The notes under the pieces are model-generated. The model did not search any database. It was not told the origin of the DNA and worked only from the letters and a program-made list of their open reading frames with translations. Positions 46,353 through 56,167 of a DNA stretch of 64,000 nucleotides are shown one piece after another (position 1 is the first letter of the stretch; each line of letters begins with the position of its first letter). Made by a program: the position numbers and the translations under genes. Source of the stretch: Brachyspira hampsonii 30446 (GTDB lineage Bacteria > Spirochaetota > Brachyspiria > Brachyspirales > Brachyspiraceae); NCBI RefSeq assembly GCF_000316195.1, contig NZ_JH994110.1, positions 698,537-762,536 on the forward strand. The letters are read 5' to 3'.

Positions 46353-48185
46353 ATGAAAAAAATTCATTCCATTAGAGTAAAAATGCCTATAGCAATAAGT
46401 ATTTTAAGCACTATATTTTTAGTTTTAATAGTTGCTATATTATCATACAGATCCCATATTACAATTAAAGATGCCACATTGAATGGTTTTAATAATACAG
46501 TAAATGGTTATAAAGACATGCTTGATGTTTGGCTTGATGATAGTAGGAATTTGATAGAAACCTATTCTGTATCTCCTATAGTAAGAAATTATCTTCTAAA
46601 TAGAAATGTAGATATTAGAACTACACTTACAGAGTTTGAAGGCATTAATGAATATGTACTTGATATAGGTATTACAGATACTAATGGAATAGTTTTAGAT
46701 AATGTTAATAATGTAAAGATAGGTGAAAATATAACCACAGTAAGACCTAATATTTTAAATATATTAAAAAATAATAATAATAAAGCCTCTTTCGATGACG
46801 GCATACAAAGATCAAGTGCTGATAATAAATGGTCATTAGCTGCTATTTGCGGTGTTAATTATAATGGTGAATACATAGGAAATATATATATGATTTTGGA
46901 TTGGGAGGAGCTTGCTGTAAAGCTTCAGGATTTGAAATTGCCTGAAAGAACTAGGATATTTGCTATTGATGATGAAGAGACAGTTGTACTTGACACAAAA
47001 AATGAAATCAATACCAAAGCGAATGAGGCTTATGGAGAAATTATAAATAGCGGTTTATCATCTGGTGTTATGAATTACATATCTTCTGTAAGTGATGATC
47101 CTAGAACAGCAGTTTACAGCAAACTTCAAAATTTATCTTGGTATTTAATTATGGCTATGGATGATAAAATTATTTACAAGGCTAATAATGATTCTATAAT
47201 AATATCTATCATTATATGTATTTTATCTATCATTTTTATAAATATATTCGCTTTTATTTATATTAAAAAAGTTACTCATCCGCTTAAAAATTTAATGGAT
47301 CATGCAACTAGTATATCTGAAGGTAATATTACTGTTAGGACTAAAAATAATTATGGAAAAGATGAGTTTGGAGAATTAGAAATGGTTTTTGATATTATGA
47401 GCAGCAGATTAGCAGAAGTAGTTTATAATGTTAATAATGCCTCTAAAGAGATAATGACCGCAGCAGAAAATATGATGGAAAGCAGCAGCGAATTATCGGC
47501 AAGAACAGACACTCAGTCATCTAGTTTGGAAGAAACAGCAGCCAGCATCGAAGAAATGGTTTCTAATATAAAGATTTCAGCTGAGAACTCTATTCATGGT
47601 AAGGATATGATGTCTGAGTCTATTACATTCATTGAAGATGCTGCAAACATTATATCACAAACCGCTTCAAATATAGAGGATGTTTATCAGTCTAGCGAGA
47701 AAATAAAAGATATTACAAAGATTATCGAAGATATTGCATTTCAAACGAATATACTTGCTCTTAATGCTTCCGTAGAGGCAGCACGTGCTGGAGATCATGG
47801 TAAGGGATTTGCTGTTGTTGCTTCTGAAGTAAGAAATCTAGCTCAAACCACTCAGGCTTCTGTAAAGGATATTACAGCATTAGTTGATAGCACCTCAAGT
47901 AAAATAGATATAGCAACTAATACTGCTAAACAATCGCAGGATATATTTGCCAAACTTCAAAACAAGGTATTAGAAACTTCAAAGCTGATGGAAGATATCA
48001 CTTCAAATGCATTACAACAGCAGTCTGGAACTAATCAGATAAGCACTGAAATTAATAATATGGAAACGGTAACTACTCAGAATGCTACCTTAGCTGAAAA
48101 CTCAAATGAGATATCAAAAAGTTTGGTTGAAAAAGCCAGATTTTTAGAAAACAGTATTGAGTTTTTCAAAATTTCTCATAATTGA
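46353..48185 (+). CDS. Methyl-accepting chemotaxis protein with Cache-type sensor
   Basis: A 610-residue chemoreceptor. The first helix (about 12-31) is followed by a periplasmic Cache-like sensor ([39 protein letters not shown]), a second helix at about 285-310, a HAMP linker and the signalling tip [20 protein letters not shown]. The tip ends [17 protein letters not shown]. The frame runs 25 codons upstream, but AAGGAA lies 8 nt before the ATG at 46353 and the upstream residues are poor, so I start there. A MITE-like element follows 21 bp after the stop. Confidence 0.92.
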   Translation: MKKIHSIRVKMPIAISILSTIFLVLIVAILSYRSHITIKDATLNGFNNTVNGYKDMLDVWLDDSRNLIETYSVSPIVRNYLLNRNVDIRTTLTEFEGINEYVLDIGITDTNGIVLDNVNNVKIGENITTVRPNILNILKNNNNKASFDDGIQRSSADNKWSLAAICGVNYNGEYIGNIYMILDWEELAVKLQDLKLPERTRIFAIDDEETVVLDTKNEINTKANEAYGEIINSGLSSGVMNYISSVSDDPRTAVYSKLQNLSWYLIMAMDDKIIYKANNDSIIISIIICILSIIFINIFAFIYIKKVTHPLKNLMDHATSISEGNITVRTKNNYGKDEFGELEMVFDIMSSRLAEVVYNVNNASKEIMTAAENMMESSSELSARTDTQSSSLEETAASIEEMVSNIKISAENSIHGKDMMSESITFIEDAANIISQTASNIEDVYQSSEKIKDITKIIEDIAFQTNILALNASVEAARAGDHGKGFAVVASEVRNLAQTTQASVKDITALVDSTSSKIDIATNTAKQSQDIFAKLQNKVLETSKLMEDITSNALQQQSGTNQISTEINNMETVTTQNATLAENSNEISKSLVEKARFLENSIEFFKISHN

Positions 48186-48206
48186 TAAAATGCAGTTATT
48201 ATAATA

Positions 48207-48393
48207 GACTTGTTTTAAAAGTACTTTATAAGATTAAGTATAAAATTATAAACATGATGTTTTATAATTTATTATTTTAGTATATAGATATGCAGTCTTT
48301 CGCGACTGAGGATTTTGTATACCACACTTCACGGAGTGTACCTCGTAGTGTTAGTCCACACAAAATTATAAAAAATTAGTTTTGAAAAAAGTC
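48207..48393. repeat. MITE-like element after the chemoreceptor gene (187 bp)
   Basis: Ends GACTTGTTTTAAAA and AGTTTTGAAAAAAGTC, flanked by TA (48205-48206, 48394-48395). It is the shortest copy. The core CGCGACTGAGG...CACTTCACGGAGTGTACCTC differs completely from the cores of copies at 25325, 28816 and 62065, while the outer arms still align. Confidence 0.85.
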
Positions 48394-48494
48394 TAATGTG
48401 TAATACCTAATTATACAAATTATTTTATTTTAAATTTGCATTTCTTTTTATTTTGTTTTATAAATATAATATCAAATAAAAATAGGATAAAATT

Positions 48495-49481
48495 ATGAAA
48501 GAGATAAAAATAACAGATATAGAAAATATTAAAATAGGCAATGCTCAAAATAAAGATGCAGCAACAGGCTGTACTGTTATAATATGCGAAAGAGGGGCGG
48601 TTACTGGACTCGATGTTAGGGGAGGAGGACCTGCTTCAAGAGAAAGCGAACTTACAAAACCATTTGCTTCGGCAGAAGTTATACATGCTGTGCTTTTAAG
48701 CGGAGGAAGTGCTTTTGGTCTTGATGCTTCCGGAGGCGTTATGAAATATTTAGAAGAGAGAAATATAGGTTTTGATGTTGGAGTTACAAAGGTTCCTTTG
48801 GTTTGTCAGTCTTGTATATTTGATTTGCGTGTTGGGGATTATAAAGTTCGTCCGGATATTAATATGGCTTATGAGGCTTGTATCAATGCTCAAAATAATA
48901 ATCCAAAAATGGGAAATTATGGAGCTGGTACAGGTGCTAGTGTTGGAAAAATACTTGGTGCTGATTATACTATGAAGTCTGGGCTTGGTTTTTATGCTGT
49001 TCAAATTGATGATGTTAAGGTTGGTGCTATAGTTGCTCTTAATGCTTTCGGCGATATTTATGATTATGATAATGGAAAAATGATTGCTGGTCTTCTTAAT
49101 GAAAATAAAGATGGGTTTAGAAGTTCTGAAGAGGAGCTTATAAAAATAACGCAGAATAATAATTTGTCTTTTACTTCTAATAATAATATAGTTACAAATA
49201 CTACAATAGGAGCTGTAATTACAAATGCCAAGTTTACAAAGTCACAAATGGGAAAAATAGCTTCTATGGCACATAACGGCTTTGCTAGGGCTATAAAACC
49301 AGTGCATACTACAGTAGATGGCGACAGTATTTATGCTATGAGTGTTGGGGATATTAATGCTAGTTTAGATTCAGTTGGAACTATTGCTGCAATAGTTATG
49401 GGTAGGGCTATTAATAATGCTGTAAAAAGTGCTGAGGCTTCTTATGGTTTTAAATCTTATAGTGATATAATGAAAAATTAA
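48495..49481 (+). CDS. P1-family (S58) aminopeptidase / DmpA-like hydrolase
   Basis: A 328-residue N-terminal-nucleophile hydrolase. The pattern is TGCTVIICERGAVTGLDVRG, LLSGGSAFGLDASGGV and GAGTGASVGKILG. The expected self-cleavage and nucleophile site is NTTIGAVITNA, with threonine in the position of the serine of DmpA. Relatives cleave D- or beta-amino acid peptides or act as L-aminopeptidases. AGGAT precedes the ATG. It stands alone, with a strong terminator after it. A central stretch, VPLVCQSCIFDLRVGDYKVR, is also typical of the family. Confidence 0.92.
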   Translation: MKEIKITDIENIKIGNAQNKDAATGCTVIICERGAVTGLDVRGGGPASRESELTKPFASAEVIHAVLLSGGSAFGLDASGGVMKYLEERNIGFDVGVTKVPLVCQSCIFDLRVGDYKVRPDINMAYEACINAQNNNPKMGNYGAGTGASVGKILGADYTMKSGLGFYAVQIDDVKVGAIVALNAFGDIYDYDNGKMIAGLLNENKDGFRSSEEELIKITQNNNLSFTSNNNIVTNTTIGAVITNAKFTKSQMGKIASMAHNGFARAIKPVHTTVDGDSIYAMSVGDINASLDSVGTIAAIVMGRAINNAVKSAEASYGFKSYSDIMKN

Positions 49482-49517
49482 TTCTTATTAAAATTAGAAT
49501 ATTATTTTTATAAAAGT

Positions 49518-49554
49518 AAACTAGAAGTGCTTATTAAATTAGTGCTTCTAGTTT
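49518..49554 (+). terminator. Intrinsic terminator of the P1 peptidase gene
   Basis: A 14-bp stem centred on CTAGAAGTGC/GTGCTTCTAG (two G-U pairs) with a 9-nt loop and six T (49552-49557). Confidence 0.85.
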
Positions 49555-49585
49555 TTTAATTTTGTCTAATAAAAAAATAGATTTT

Positions 49586-49601
49586 GGGGTGGGCGGGCGG
49601 G
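49586..49601 (+). other. Perfect G-quadruplex motif in an AT-rich spacer
   Basis: GGGGTGGGCGGGCGGG: four G runs with single-base loops, followed by CAGGATAGATTAATAAAAAA. That flank resembles the one after the G-rich boxes at 12495 and 30328. It lies between two terminators that face each other. Confidence 0.85.
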
Positions 49602-49669
49602 CAGGATAGATTAATAAAAAAATTAAATTCTTTTATTTTGTAATTATTAATATTTTTTAAGCAATTAAA

Positions 49670-49701
49670 AAAGCCATAGTATAAATAAATACTATGGCTT
49701 T
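49670..49701 (-). terminator. Intrinsic terminator of ftsH
   Basis: A perfect 13-bp stem containing AAAGCCATAGTAT, with a 6-nt loop. On the minus strand it is followed by a T-rich tract. It lies 21 bp after the ftsH stop. Confidence 0.85.
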
Positions 49702-49722
49702 TATATTGAAAAATATTTGTTT

Positions 49723-51813
49723 TTATTCTTCTGTTTTTTTCTTTTTAGAAGAAGGTACTTTTTTTACACTAGATTTTTTTATTGATTTTACTTCTTCTTT
49801 TTTTTCTTCTTTCACTTTAAGAGGAGAATTAAATACTTCTTCTTTAACGCTTTTTACTTCTCCATCTTGATAAGCAGAAGGATCTTCAAGTTCATCAGTT
49901 CCCCTTTTAGGGTCCTTACCAGCATAAACTAATTTGTCTTTAACTTTATCCAATTTGACTTCGCATATTCTCTCTATATCTTCTATGTCGAGAGATTCTT
50001 TTTCAAATAATTCTCTTGATAAACCCTCAAACTTATCAGCATTCTCAGCTATTAATTTTTTAGTTCTTTCATAAGCTTTCATTACAAACTTATGTACTTC
50101 TTCATCTATTTTCTGAGCAGTCTCTTCACTGTAGTCTTTATGTCTTGCTATTTCTTTACCTAAAAATATAGGCTGTTCTTTTTGTCCGAATGATATAGGT
50201 CCTAATCTGCTCATACCCCATTCGCATACCATTCTTCTAGCAAGTTCAGTAACTCTTTCTATATCATTAGAAGCACCTGTAGTAACAGAATCTTCTCCGA
50301 ATTTGAACTCTTCAGCAACGCGTCCTCCAAGAAGCAAAGACATTTCATCAATGGCTTTTTTTCTTTGAAGAGTATATCTTCCGTCTGAAGGTAAAGTCCA
50401 AGTAGCACCTAAACTTCTTCCTCTAGGAACTATAGTAACTTTATGCAAAGCATCAGTATTTTGAAGAAGAACTGCCATTAAAGTATGTCCTGCTTCATGA
50501 TAAGCAGTATTTAACTTTTCTTTTTCGCTTATCAAAATACTTCTTCTTTCAGGCCCCATCATAACTTTATCTCTAGCCTCTTCAAAATCAGAAAGCTCTA
50601 CTCTTGATTTATCATTTCTAGCAGCTATTAAAGCAGCCTCATTAACCATATTAGCAATATCAGCTCCAGAAAAACCTGGAGTAGCTCTAGCTAAATGATA
50701 CAAATCTATAGAAGGATCATGCTGTATTTTAGCAACATGTACTTTGAATATCCCTTCTCTTCCTTTTACATCAGGCAAATCAACAACAACCTGTCTGTCA
50801 AATCTTCCAGGACGAAGCAAAGCAGGGTCAAGTACATCAGGTCTGTTAGTAGCAGCAAATATTATGATTCTAGTATCAGTATTAAAACCGTCCATTTCAA
50901 CAAGCATTTGGTTTAAAGTCTGCTCTCTTTCATCATGACCGCCACCGTATCCAGCTCCTCTAGTTCTTCCAACAGCATCAAGCTCATCTATAAATATAAT
51001 ACAAGGAGCAGATCTTTTTCCCTGTTCAAATAAATCTCTTACTCTTGAAGCTCCGACACCTACAAACATCTCAACAAACTCAGAACCAGACATACTAAAA
51101 AATGGAACATTAGCCTCACCAGCAACAGCTTTAGCAAGTAAAGTTTTACCTGTACCCGGAGGGCCTACTAAAAGCACACCCTTAGGTATTTTAGCACCTA
51201 ATTTTGTGAATTTGCTTGCATCTTTTAAAAACTGCACAACTTCCTGCAATTCTTCTTTAGCTTCTTTACAGCCTTCTACATCTTTGAAAGTAACTTTTAC
51301 ATCCTCTTTAGTTAGAAGTCTCGCTCTGCTTTTACCAAAGCTCATAGCCCTGTTATTAGAACCCTGAACCTGTCTGAACATAAAAAACCAAAGTAAAAAT
51401 CCTATTAAAAGTATAGGCAGTAAGTTTACAAGTATGAGACTTAAATAGCTGGGCTTTTCTGCCTCTCCTCTTACTTTTACATTATTATCTATAAGCAAAT
51501 TAACAAAACCGCTTGCTGTAAATGGTATAAATGAATAAAAGTTTATCTCTGTAATTTTACCATTAACAGTTTCTATAGCTTTACCATTTCTTATGTTTTG
51601 ATCAACTATAGTAACTTCTTTAACGACACCTTCTTTAACTTTTTGTACAACTGTAGAATAATCCCATTCCTGAGCTTTTACCTGCGGTGTTTTTTGAAAG
51701 TACATTATAGCCATTACAACTACCATTGTAAGAAGAAGTATGATTATAATTTGATTTCCGCCTCCGCCAGATTGAGGCATAGATTGTCTTCTATTATTTC
51801 TTTTACTACTCAT
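49723..51813 (-). CDS. ftsH: ATP-dependent zinc metalloprotease FtsH
   Basis: FtsH, 696 residues, is a hexameric inner-membrane protease that extracts and degrades membrane and short-lived soluble proteins. Two N-terminal helices (about 23-40 and 125-145) flank a periplasmic domain. The AAA domain has Walker A GPPGTGKT, Walker [12 protein letters not shown] and the SRH arginine region [17 protein letters not shown]. The zinc site is HEAGH, with the third ligand further on in [14 protein letters not shown] Lys/Glu-rich C-terminal tail of ~50 residues is extra. GGAG precedes the ATG, and a terminator follows. Confidence 0.97.
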   Translation of the reverse strand: MSSKRNNRRQSMPQSGGGGNQIIIILLLTMVVVMAIMYFQKTPQVKAQEWDYSTVVQKVKEGVVKEVTIVDQNIRNGKAIETVNGKITEINFYSFIPFTASGFVNLLIDNNVKVRGEAEKPSYLSLILVNLLPILLIGFLLWFFMFRQVQGSNNRAMSFGKSRARLLTKEDVKVTFKDVEGCKEAKEELQEVVQFLKDASKFTKLGAKIPKGVLLVGPPGTGKTLLAKAVAGEANVPFFSMSGSEFVEMFVGVGASRVRDLFEQGKRSAPCIIFIDELDAVGRTRGAGYGGGHDEREQTLNQMLVEMDGFNTDTRIIIFAATNRPDVLDPALLRPGRFDRQVVVDLPDVKGREGIFKVHVAKIQHDPSIDLYHLARATPGFSGADIANMVNEAALIAARNDKSRVELSDFEEARDKVMMGPERRSILISEKEKLNTAYHEAGHTLMAVLLQNTDALHKVTIVPRGRSLGATWTLPSDGRYTLQRKKAIDEMSLLLGGRVAEEFKFGEDSVTTGASNDIERVTELARRMVCEWGMSRLGPISFGQKEQPIFLGKEIARHKDYSEETAQKIDEEVHKFVMKAYERTKKLIAENADKFEGLSRELFEKESLDIEDIERICEVKLDKVKDKLVYAGKDPKRGTDELEDPSAYQDGEVKSVKEEVFNSPLKVKEEKKEEVKSIKKSSVKKVPSSKKKKTEE

Positions 51814-51887
51814 GTATTCTCCAAACTTATTTTAACTTTTTTATATATAAATAAATATTAATAAAATATCAAATATTTACAAATTTA

Positions 51888-52574
51888 TTATTTAGGTATA
51901 TCCAAGATAGTACCATAGCTATTAAAGCAATGAGATGCTAAAGAAGAAACTCCTCCGCCTCTCTTAAGATAGCTGTTTATTGTTTTCCCATCTTTTTTAG
52001 CCAAATCAGGGTATTTTAAGTTCATATATCCAACTATAAGTCCTTTACTAGTAGAAGCATGAATATATGTTACAGTTTCATCTTCTTTATCAACTCCTAT
52101 TACTATACCTGCATGCGTAAGTTTTTTATCATCGGATGTAGTTTTGTCAAACATTATTATATCTCCTACATTCGGCAAAACATCTTTATAAATTTTTTTG
52201 TATTTTGACAAAGTAGTATATATAGTTTTTACTCCGCCGGAATCTAAAATTGCCTGTTTTTCAAATACCGCTATGTTAGAAGTCCAATAAACTGCTGCTA
52301 CATATCCCGAACAGTCAAAGCGAAATGTTTTTTTCTCTTTGGAAGTAGGGTGTGTTAATGTAGCTTCTTCATTATATTTGTAATGTTTATTCAAATAAAA
52401 GTTAGCCCATTTATTTATATCATTTCTAACTTTTTGCTTTTGAGTATCATTTATTTCAACGCCTTTCTCTTCCAGCTGTTTTTGATATTCTTTATCATAT
52501 CCGTAAGTTTGAGTAAATGATACTGAATTAAACAACATCATAAATAATGATAGTATAATAATATAAAAACGCAT
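51888..52574 (-). CDS. Secreted NlpC/P60-like cysteine peptidase, copy 1
   Basis: A 228-residue exported protein: signal peptide (about 1-20), then an NlpC/P60- or CHAP-type papain-like domain. The catalytic Cys is in FRFDCSGYVAAVYW, the His in KLTHAGIVIG, and the third polar residue probably in YIHASTSKGLIVGYMNL. Such enzymes cleave peptide bonds in peptidoglycan stems. A close paralogue lies 80 bp upstream. The shared C terminus ends ASHCFNSYGT with a second Cys-His pair. The family assignment is good; the substrate is inferred. Confidence 0.8.
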   Translation of the reverse strand: MRFYIIILSLFMMLFNSVSFTQTYGYDKEYQKQLEEKGVEINDTQKQKVRNDINKWANFYLNKHYKYNEEATLTHPTSKEKKTFRFDCSGYVAAVYWTSNIAVFEKQAILDSGGVKTIYTTLSKYKKIYKDVLPNVGDIIMFDKTTSDDKKLTHAGIVIGVDKEDETVTYIHASTSKGLIVGYMNLKYPDLAKKDGKTINSYLKRGGGVSSLASHCFNSYGTILDIPK

Positions 52575-52653
52575 AATACACTCTTATATATAGTAAGTTA
52601 TTTTATAAAATATTAGTAAAAAGTCAAGGCAATTTACAATATTATTATTTATA

Positions 52654-53250
52654 TTAATTTGGTTTTTCTAATACAGTGCCATAACTGTTAAAACAATGAG
52701 AAGCTAGTGAATAAGGAGCATCTCCTCTTCTAAGGTAGCTATTTATTTGTTTTCCGTCTTTTCTTGCTAAATCAGGATATTGTAAATTCATATATCCTAA
52801 AATAGGACCTTTACTCGTAGATGAATGAATATATGTTATAGTTTCATCTTCATCTATATTTATAATAATTCCTGAATGTGTCAGCTTCTTATTCGGATCT
52901 GTAGTTCCGTCAAAAAATATTATATCTCCTATATTTGGAAGTGAGTTTTTATAAGTTTTATTTTCTTTTGACAGTATATAAAATATATTTGCAGTTGAAC
53001 CTTTAAGTGTTATTTCTGGATTTTCAATGGCTGTCCAATATACAGCTGCTACAAATCCGGAACAGTCAAAATTAACTTTTTTCTTTTCCTTTGTAAAAGG
53101 ATTAGTAATAGTGTCGCTTTGATTGTATTTATATTTTTTATTCATATAAAAATTAGCCCATTTTATTATTTCAAGTCTGATATTTTCCTGATTGAAAGCA
53201 GGTACATTAAATAGTAATGAGATAATTAAAATACTAATATAAAAACGCAT
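52654..53250 (-). CDS. Secreted NlpC/P60-like cysteine peptidase, copy 2
   Basis: A 198-residue paralogue of the preceding gene product. Signal peptide about 1-18, catalytic Cys in VNFDCSGFVAAVYW, His in KLTHSGIIIN, and YIHSSTSKGPILGYMNLQYP matching copy 1. It lacks about 30 residues that copy 1 has between the signal and the domain. AGGTGA precedes the ATG. Tandem duplication is clear from the shared C-terminal SLASHCFNSYGTVLE. Both are predicted to be cell-wall hydrolases. Confidence 0.8.
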   Translation of the reverse strand: MRFYISILIISLLFNVPAFNQENIRLEIIKWANFYMNKKYKYNQSDTITNPFTKEKKKVNFDCSGFVAAVYWTAIENPEITLKGSTANIFYILSKENKTYKNSLPNIGDIIFFDGTTDPNKKLTHSGIIINIDEDETITYIHSSTSKGPILGYMNLQYPDLARKDGKQINSYLRRGDAPYSLASHCFNSYGTVLEKPN

Positions 53251-53338
53251 ATAATCACCTGTAATATTTAATTTTTTTATTATTTTTTTATAATAATTTT
53301 CATTAATTATAAATCGGATTTTTAATTATAAATAATAG

Positions 53339-53917
53339 TTACATGTTATTATAATATAATTCTTTAATACTGAATTCATCAGATTTTAACCATTTTATTC
53401 TATATTGTATAGGCGTTATTATATTAAAAAATGCTGATAAATAAGGATATGCATTTTGAAACTGCATGGATAACCTAGTTTTGAATATGTATTTATTATT
53501 TTTATTTAGTTTATTTACATTAATTACTTCTATTCTGTTTATCTGATAAATATTTTTAATTAATATTTCTAAATCAGAATTTCTAGTTTCCCTCATAGTT
53601 TCGGAGTTTAAAACTACATATTCTTTAGTGAAAAAGTCATAATATAATTTTTTGTATATATATATTTCTCTTACATTATCATTGATAATCAAATTCTTTT
53701 TTATCAAATCAACCCTATAGTTGATAAACAATATTATTCCATTATCTATATATTTTTTGATATTCTGATATATTTCATTTTCATAATGAGTTCTTACATC
53801 AACATAAAGCATATCATCATATATATAGCTTCTTGAAAAATATAATCTTAATTCATAAGAGTATGATATTTTTGAAATAATTATAAAAAATAATAATAGT
53901 ATAAAAATTCTTTTCAT
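53339..53917 (-). CDS. Exported protein, probably DUF4390-like
   Basis: A 192-residue protein with a signal peptide (about 1-20) and a beta-rich body. IDNGIILFINYRVDLI, LYYDFFTKEYVVLNSET and QYRIKWLKSDEFSIKELYY resemble DUF4390 proteins, which are small periplasmic proteins of unknown role. That match is from memory of the pattern and is tentative. No good ribosome-binding site is visible. It lies between the P60-like pair and a DUF1207-type gene, all on the minus strand. Confidence 0.6.
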   Translation of the reverse strand: MKRIFILLLFFIIISKISYSYELRLYFSRSYIYDDMLYVDVRTHYENEIYQNIKKYIDNGIILFINYRVDLIKKNLIINDNVREIYIYKKLYYDFFTKEYVVLNSETMRETRNSDLEILIKNIYQINRIEVINVNKLNKNNKYIFKTRLSMQFQNAYPYLSAFFNIITPIQYRIKWLKSDEFSIKELYYNNM

Positions 53918-53980
53918 AAATATTATTTTACTTTTTTTGTAAAATATTACAATATAAAAAATCCAACTAATAATTAATTA

Positions 53981-54985
53981 TTATAAAAATATACTTACTT
54001 CTATTCCGATTTTATTTTCCATTTTTTTGTAAGCATATAATTGTCTTGATCTCAGATATTCATATTTAAATGCAAAAACTATTCTATAAATTTCAAAACC
54101 AACTCCCACAGCTATATGAGGATATAGTTTCTGATAGCTGTCAATAACAGGATATCCTTCTCCTCTCTTTTTTCTATCTATCGTATTAATCTCATCATAA
54201 TTTCCAGCTAAATATATCCCTGTTATTAAACTTATTTCTCCCCATATAGGAAATCTAAAATCTGTTCCGAAATACATATTAAATAAATTTACAAAGTTTG
54301 ATTTTTTGAATCCTGTTATAGCGAATGCAGTTCCGCCGTAAAAAGTAAACCAACCCCAATTATAGTGCAAAGAAAAATGCATCTGTTCAAAACCAACATC
54401 TCTAAATTCTTCTTCATCTTTATTGTATAATTCGCTGTCTCCTAATATATCTCCGCTTATATGAGAACAGGTATGTCTTAGAGGAGTGAATCTGAATCTT
54501 AATTTATTTTTATAAATATAATCAAAATACGCTTCAACTTGCATATGAGTACCATACATCAAACTTATTCCATAATATCTGTCATATCCTTTAGGGTAGG
54601 CTGATAAGAAAAATTGAGTCAAATAACCTACGCCTATTCTGAATCTATGATCATTATTATATTCAAATGCTATTGGAGATGCTTCGGTTGCTAATGTAGG
54701 CTGATGAAATATCAATACAGAATCAAAATCATAATTACCTTTATTATACATCTCTTTTATATTTAAAATATCACCGAACCAAAATTTACTATTATAAACA
54801 TTAGGGTCAAGCCAGCCATATAAATATCTGTCTGTTTCAAAGTTTCTAAATGGATTATATCTCCATTTTATTTTTGTATTTTCTCTGTATTCATTCATTT
54901 TGTTTTCTAAAGAATTTTCTGCATTTTGAGAATAAATAGGCAAAGTAAATAAAATGAATATTATAATATATAATAGTTTTTTCAT
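53981..54985 (-). CDS. DUF1207-type outer-membrane protein
   Basis: A 334-residue protein with a signal peptide (about 1-19, ending LPIYSQ) and a beta-rich body, predicted to be an outer-membrane barrel. RFTPLRHTCSHISGDILGD matches the conserved histidine/serine block of DUF1207, and FYGGTAFAITGF plus the final strand NKIGIEVSIFL fit a barrel. The function is unknown. GGA lies before the ATG at 54985, which gives a proper signal peptide; the frame continues 10 codons upstream without one. Confidence 0.8.
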   Translation of the reverse strand: MKKLLYIIIFILFTLPIYSQNAENSLENKMNEYRENTKIKWRYNPFRNFETDRYLYGWLDPNVYNSKFWFGDILNIKEMYNKGNYDFDSVLIFHQPTLATEASPIAFEYNNDHRFRIGVGYLTQFFLSAYPKGYDRYYGISLMYGTHMQVEAYFDYIYKNKLRFRFTPLRHTCSHISGDILGDSELYNKDEEEFRDVGFEQMHFSLHYNWGWFTFYGGTAFAITGFKKSNFVNLFNMYFGTDFRFPIWGEISLITGIYLAGNYDEINTIDRKKRGEGYPVIDSYQKLYPHIAVGVGFEIYRIVFAFKYEYLRSRQLYAYKKMENKIGIEVSIFL

Positions 54986-55056
54986 AATGATTTCCAATTT
55001 TTTATAAATAATCAAACATTATATATGAAAAATTCATTTTTTCAATAAATTACAAA

Positions 55057-55617
55057 TTATAAAGTTATTTTTTTAGCAAGCAGATTTATATATGGTTCTG
55101 TTTCTATACAGTTTTTATCTATACCTATTTCATTTAATATGGATTTTAATTGAATTATTTGATTTTCTATAGTTTCATTTGAGTTTAAAAACTCTATTTC
55201 TATAAAGTTGTCTAAATTTTTTATTTTTGAAATTTCTACTAAAGCATTTTTATATATAAAGGCATAACCTTTTTTTTCTTTTTTTACATACTCTTTATAT
55301 TTCTGCAGTTTTGATAAAAAGTTAATAATAAATCTTGCTTTTTTCTTGCTGACTTTAATTTCTATTTCTTCATTAACTTCTACACCTTCAATTAAGTTTC
55401 TTTCTTTTGTACAGAAAGTATATCTTCCATGTTCTATTCTAAGTCTTATACAGTCGCTAGTTTTTATATTTTTTTCTTTTATATCATTTTCTTTTGCATA
55501 GTAAATATCTTTTTTAAAATACTTTTTTTTGAATTTAGCATTATTTCTCAAAAAATTTAAAACAGAGTCAAAATCTTTTATATATGCTTTTATTTCAATT
55601 TCAGAGTTTGCTTTCAT
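55057..55617 (-). CDS. CYTH-domain protein, class IV adenylate cyclase-like
   Basis: A 186-residue CYTH protein. It opens with the hallmark EIEIKAYI, followed by CIRLRIEHGRYTFCTKERN, VNEEIEIKV and ALVEISKIKNLDNFIEIEF, the alternating acidic and basic strands that line the triphosphate tunnel. Members hydrolyse inorganic or nucleoside triphosphates or make cyclic AMP; which applies here is not visible. It lies 7 nt after mreD and probably ends that operon. Confidence 0.88.
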   Translation of the reverse strand: MKANSEIEIKAYIKDFDSVLNFLRNNAKFKKKYFKKDIYYAKENDIKEKNIKTSDCIRLRIEHGRYTFCTKERNLIEGVEVNEEIEIKVSKKKARFIINFLSKLQKYKEYVKKEKKGYAFIYKNALVEISKIKNLDNFIEIEFLNSNETIENQIIQLKSILNEIGIDKNCIETEPYINLLAKKITL

Positions 55618-55624
55618 TATTTAT

Positions 55625-56167
55625 TTACTCACTATATTCTTTCGAAGTGCTGTCATCTACATGTATTTTTTGCTTATCATAAATTAAAGGAGCTAGTTTT
55701 TCAAATAAGATAAATGCAGGTGAAGATAATATTACTGTAAGAGGAAGTCCAACAAGTAATTCAGATCTTATTAATACGGCAACATTTGAAAGATCTGAAT
55801 ATATAGAAGTTACCAAAAATAATGCTATAATTTTTATTAAATATCCAATTAAAGTTACAAATATTCCAGCAGCAATTTGTTTTATGAATATTCTAGTATT
55901 GAAGAAACCAACAAAGAAGCCTATGTTTAAAAATATTATGGCATAAGAACCGAAAGTACCGCTTGAAACAATATCCTGCAAAAGCCCTATGATGAAACCA
56001 TATATTATACCGTCAAATGAACCATATCTAAATGCTATGAATACTAAAAAAATTAAAAGTAAATCAGGTTTGGCACCTAATGCCACTCTTATTAAATCAT
56101 AAGCTGGAGATGACTGTATAAGAAGCAAAATCAGAGTTGTAATGATTACTGTTACTATTCTTTTCAT
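55625..56167 (-). CDS. mreD: Rod shape-determining protein MreD
   Basis: MreD, 180 residues, is a five- to six-helix inner-membrane protein of the elongasome, working with MreB and MreC in cell-wall synthesis. ALGAKPDLLLIFLVFIAFRYG and IIGLLQDIVSSGTFGSYAI are typical. Its ATG overlaps the mreC stop by four bases (ATGA), showing translational coupling. A charged C-terminal tail of about 20 residues follows the last helix. Confidence 0.92.
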   Translation of the reverse strand: MKRIVTVIITTLILLLIQSSPAYDLIRVALGAKPDLLLIFLVFIAFRYGSFDGIIYGFIIGLLQDIVSSGTFGSYAIIFLNIGFFVGFFNTRIFIKQIAAGIFVTLIGYLIKIIALFLVTSIYSDLSNVAVLIRSELLVGLPLTVILSSPAFILFEKLAPLIYDKQKIHVDDSTSKEYSE

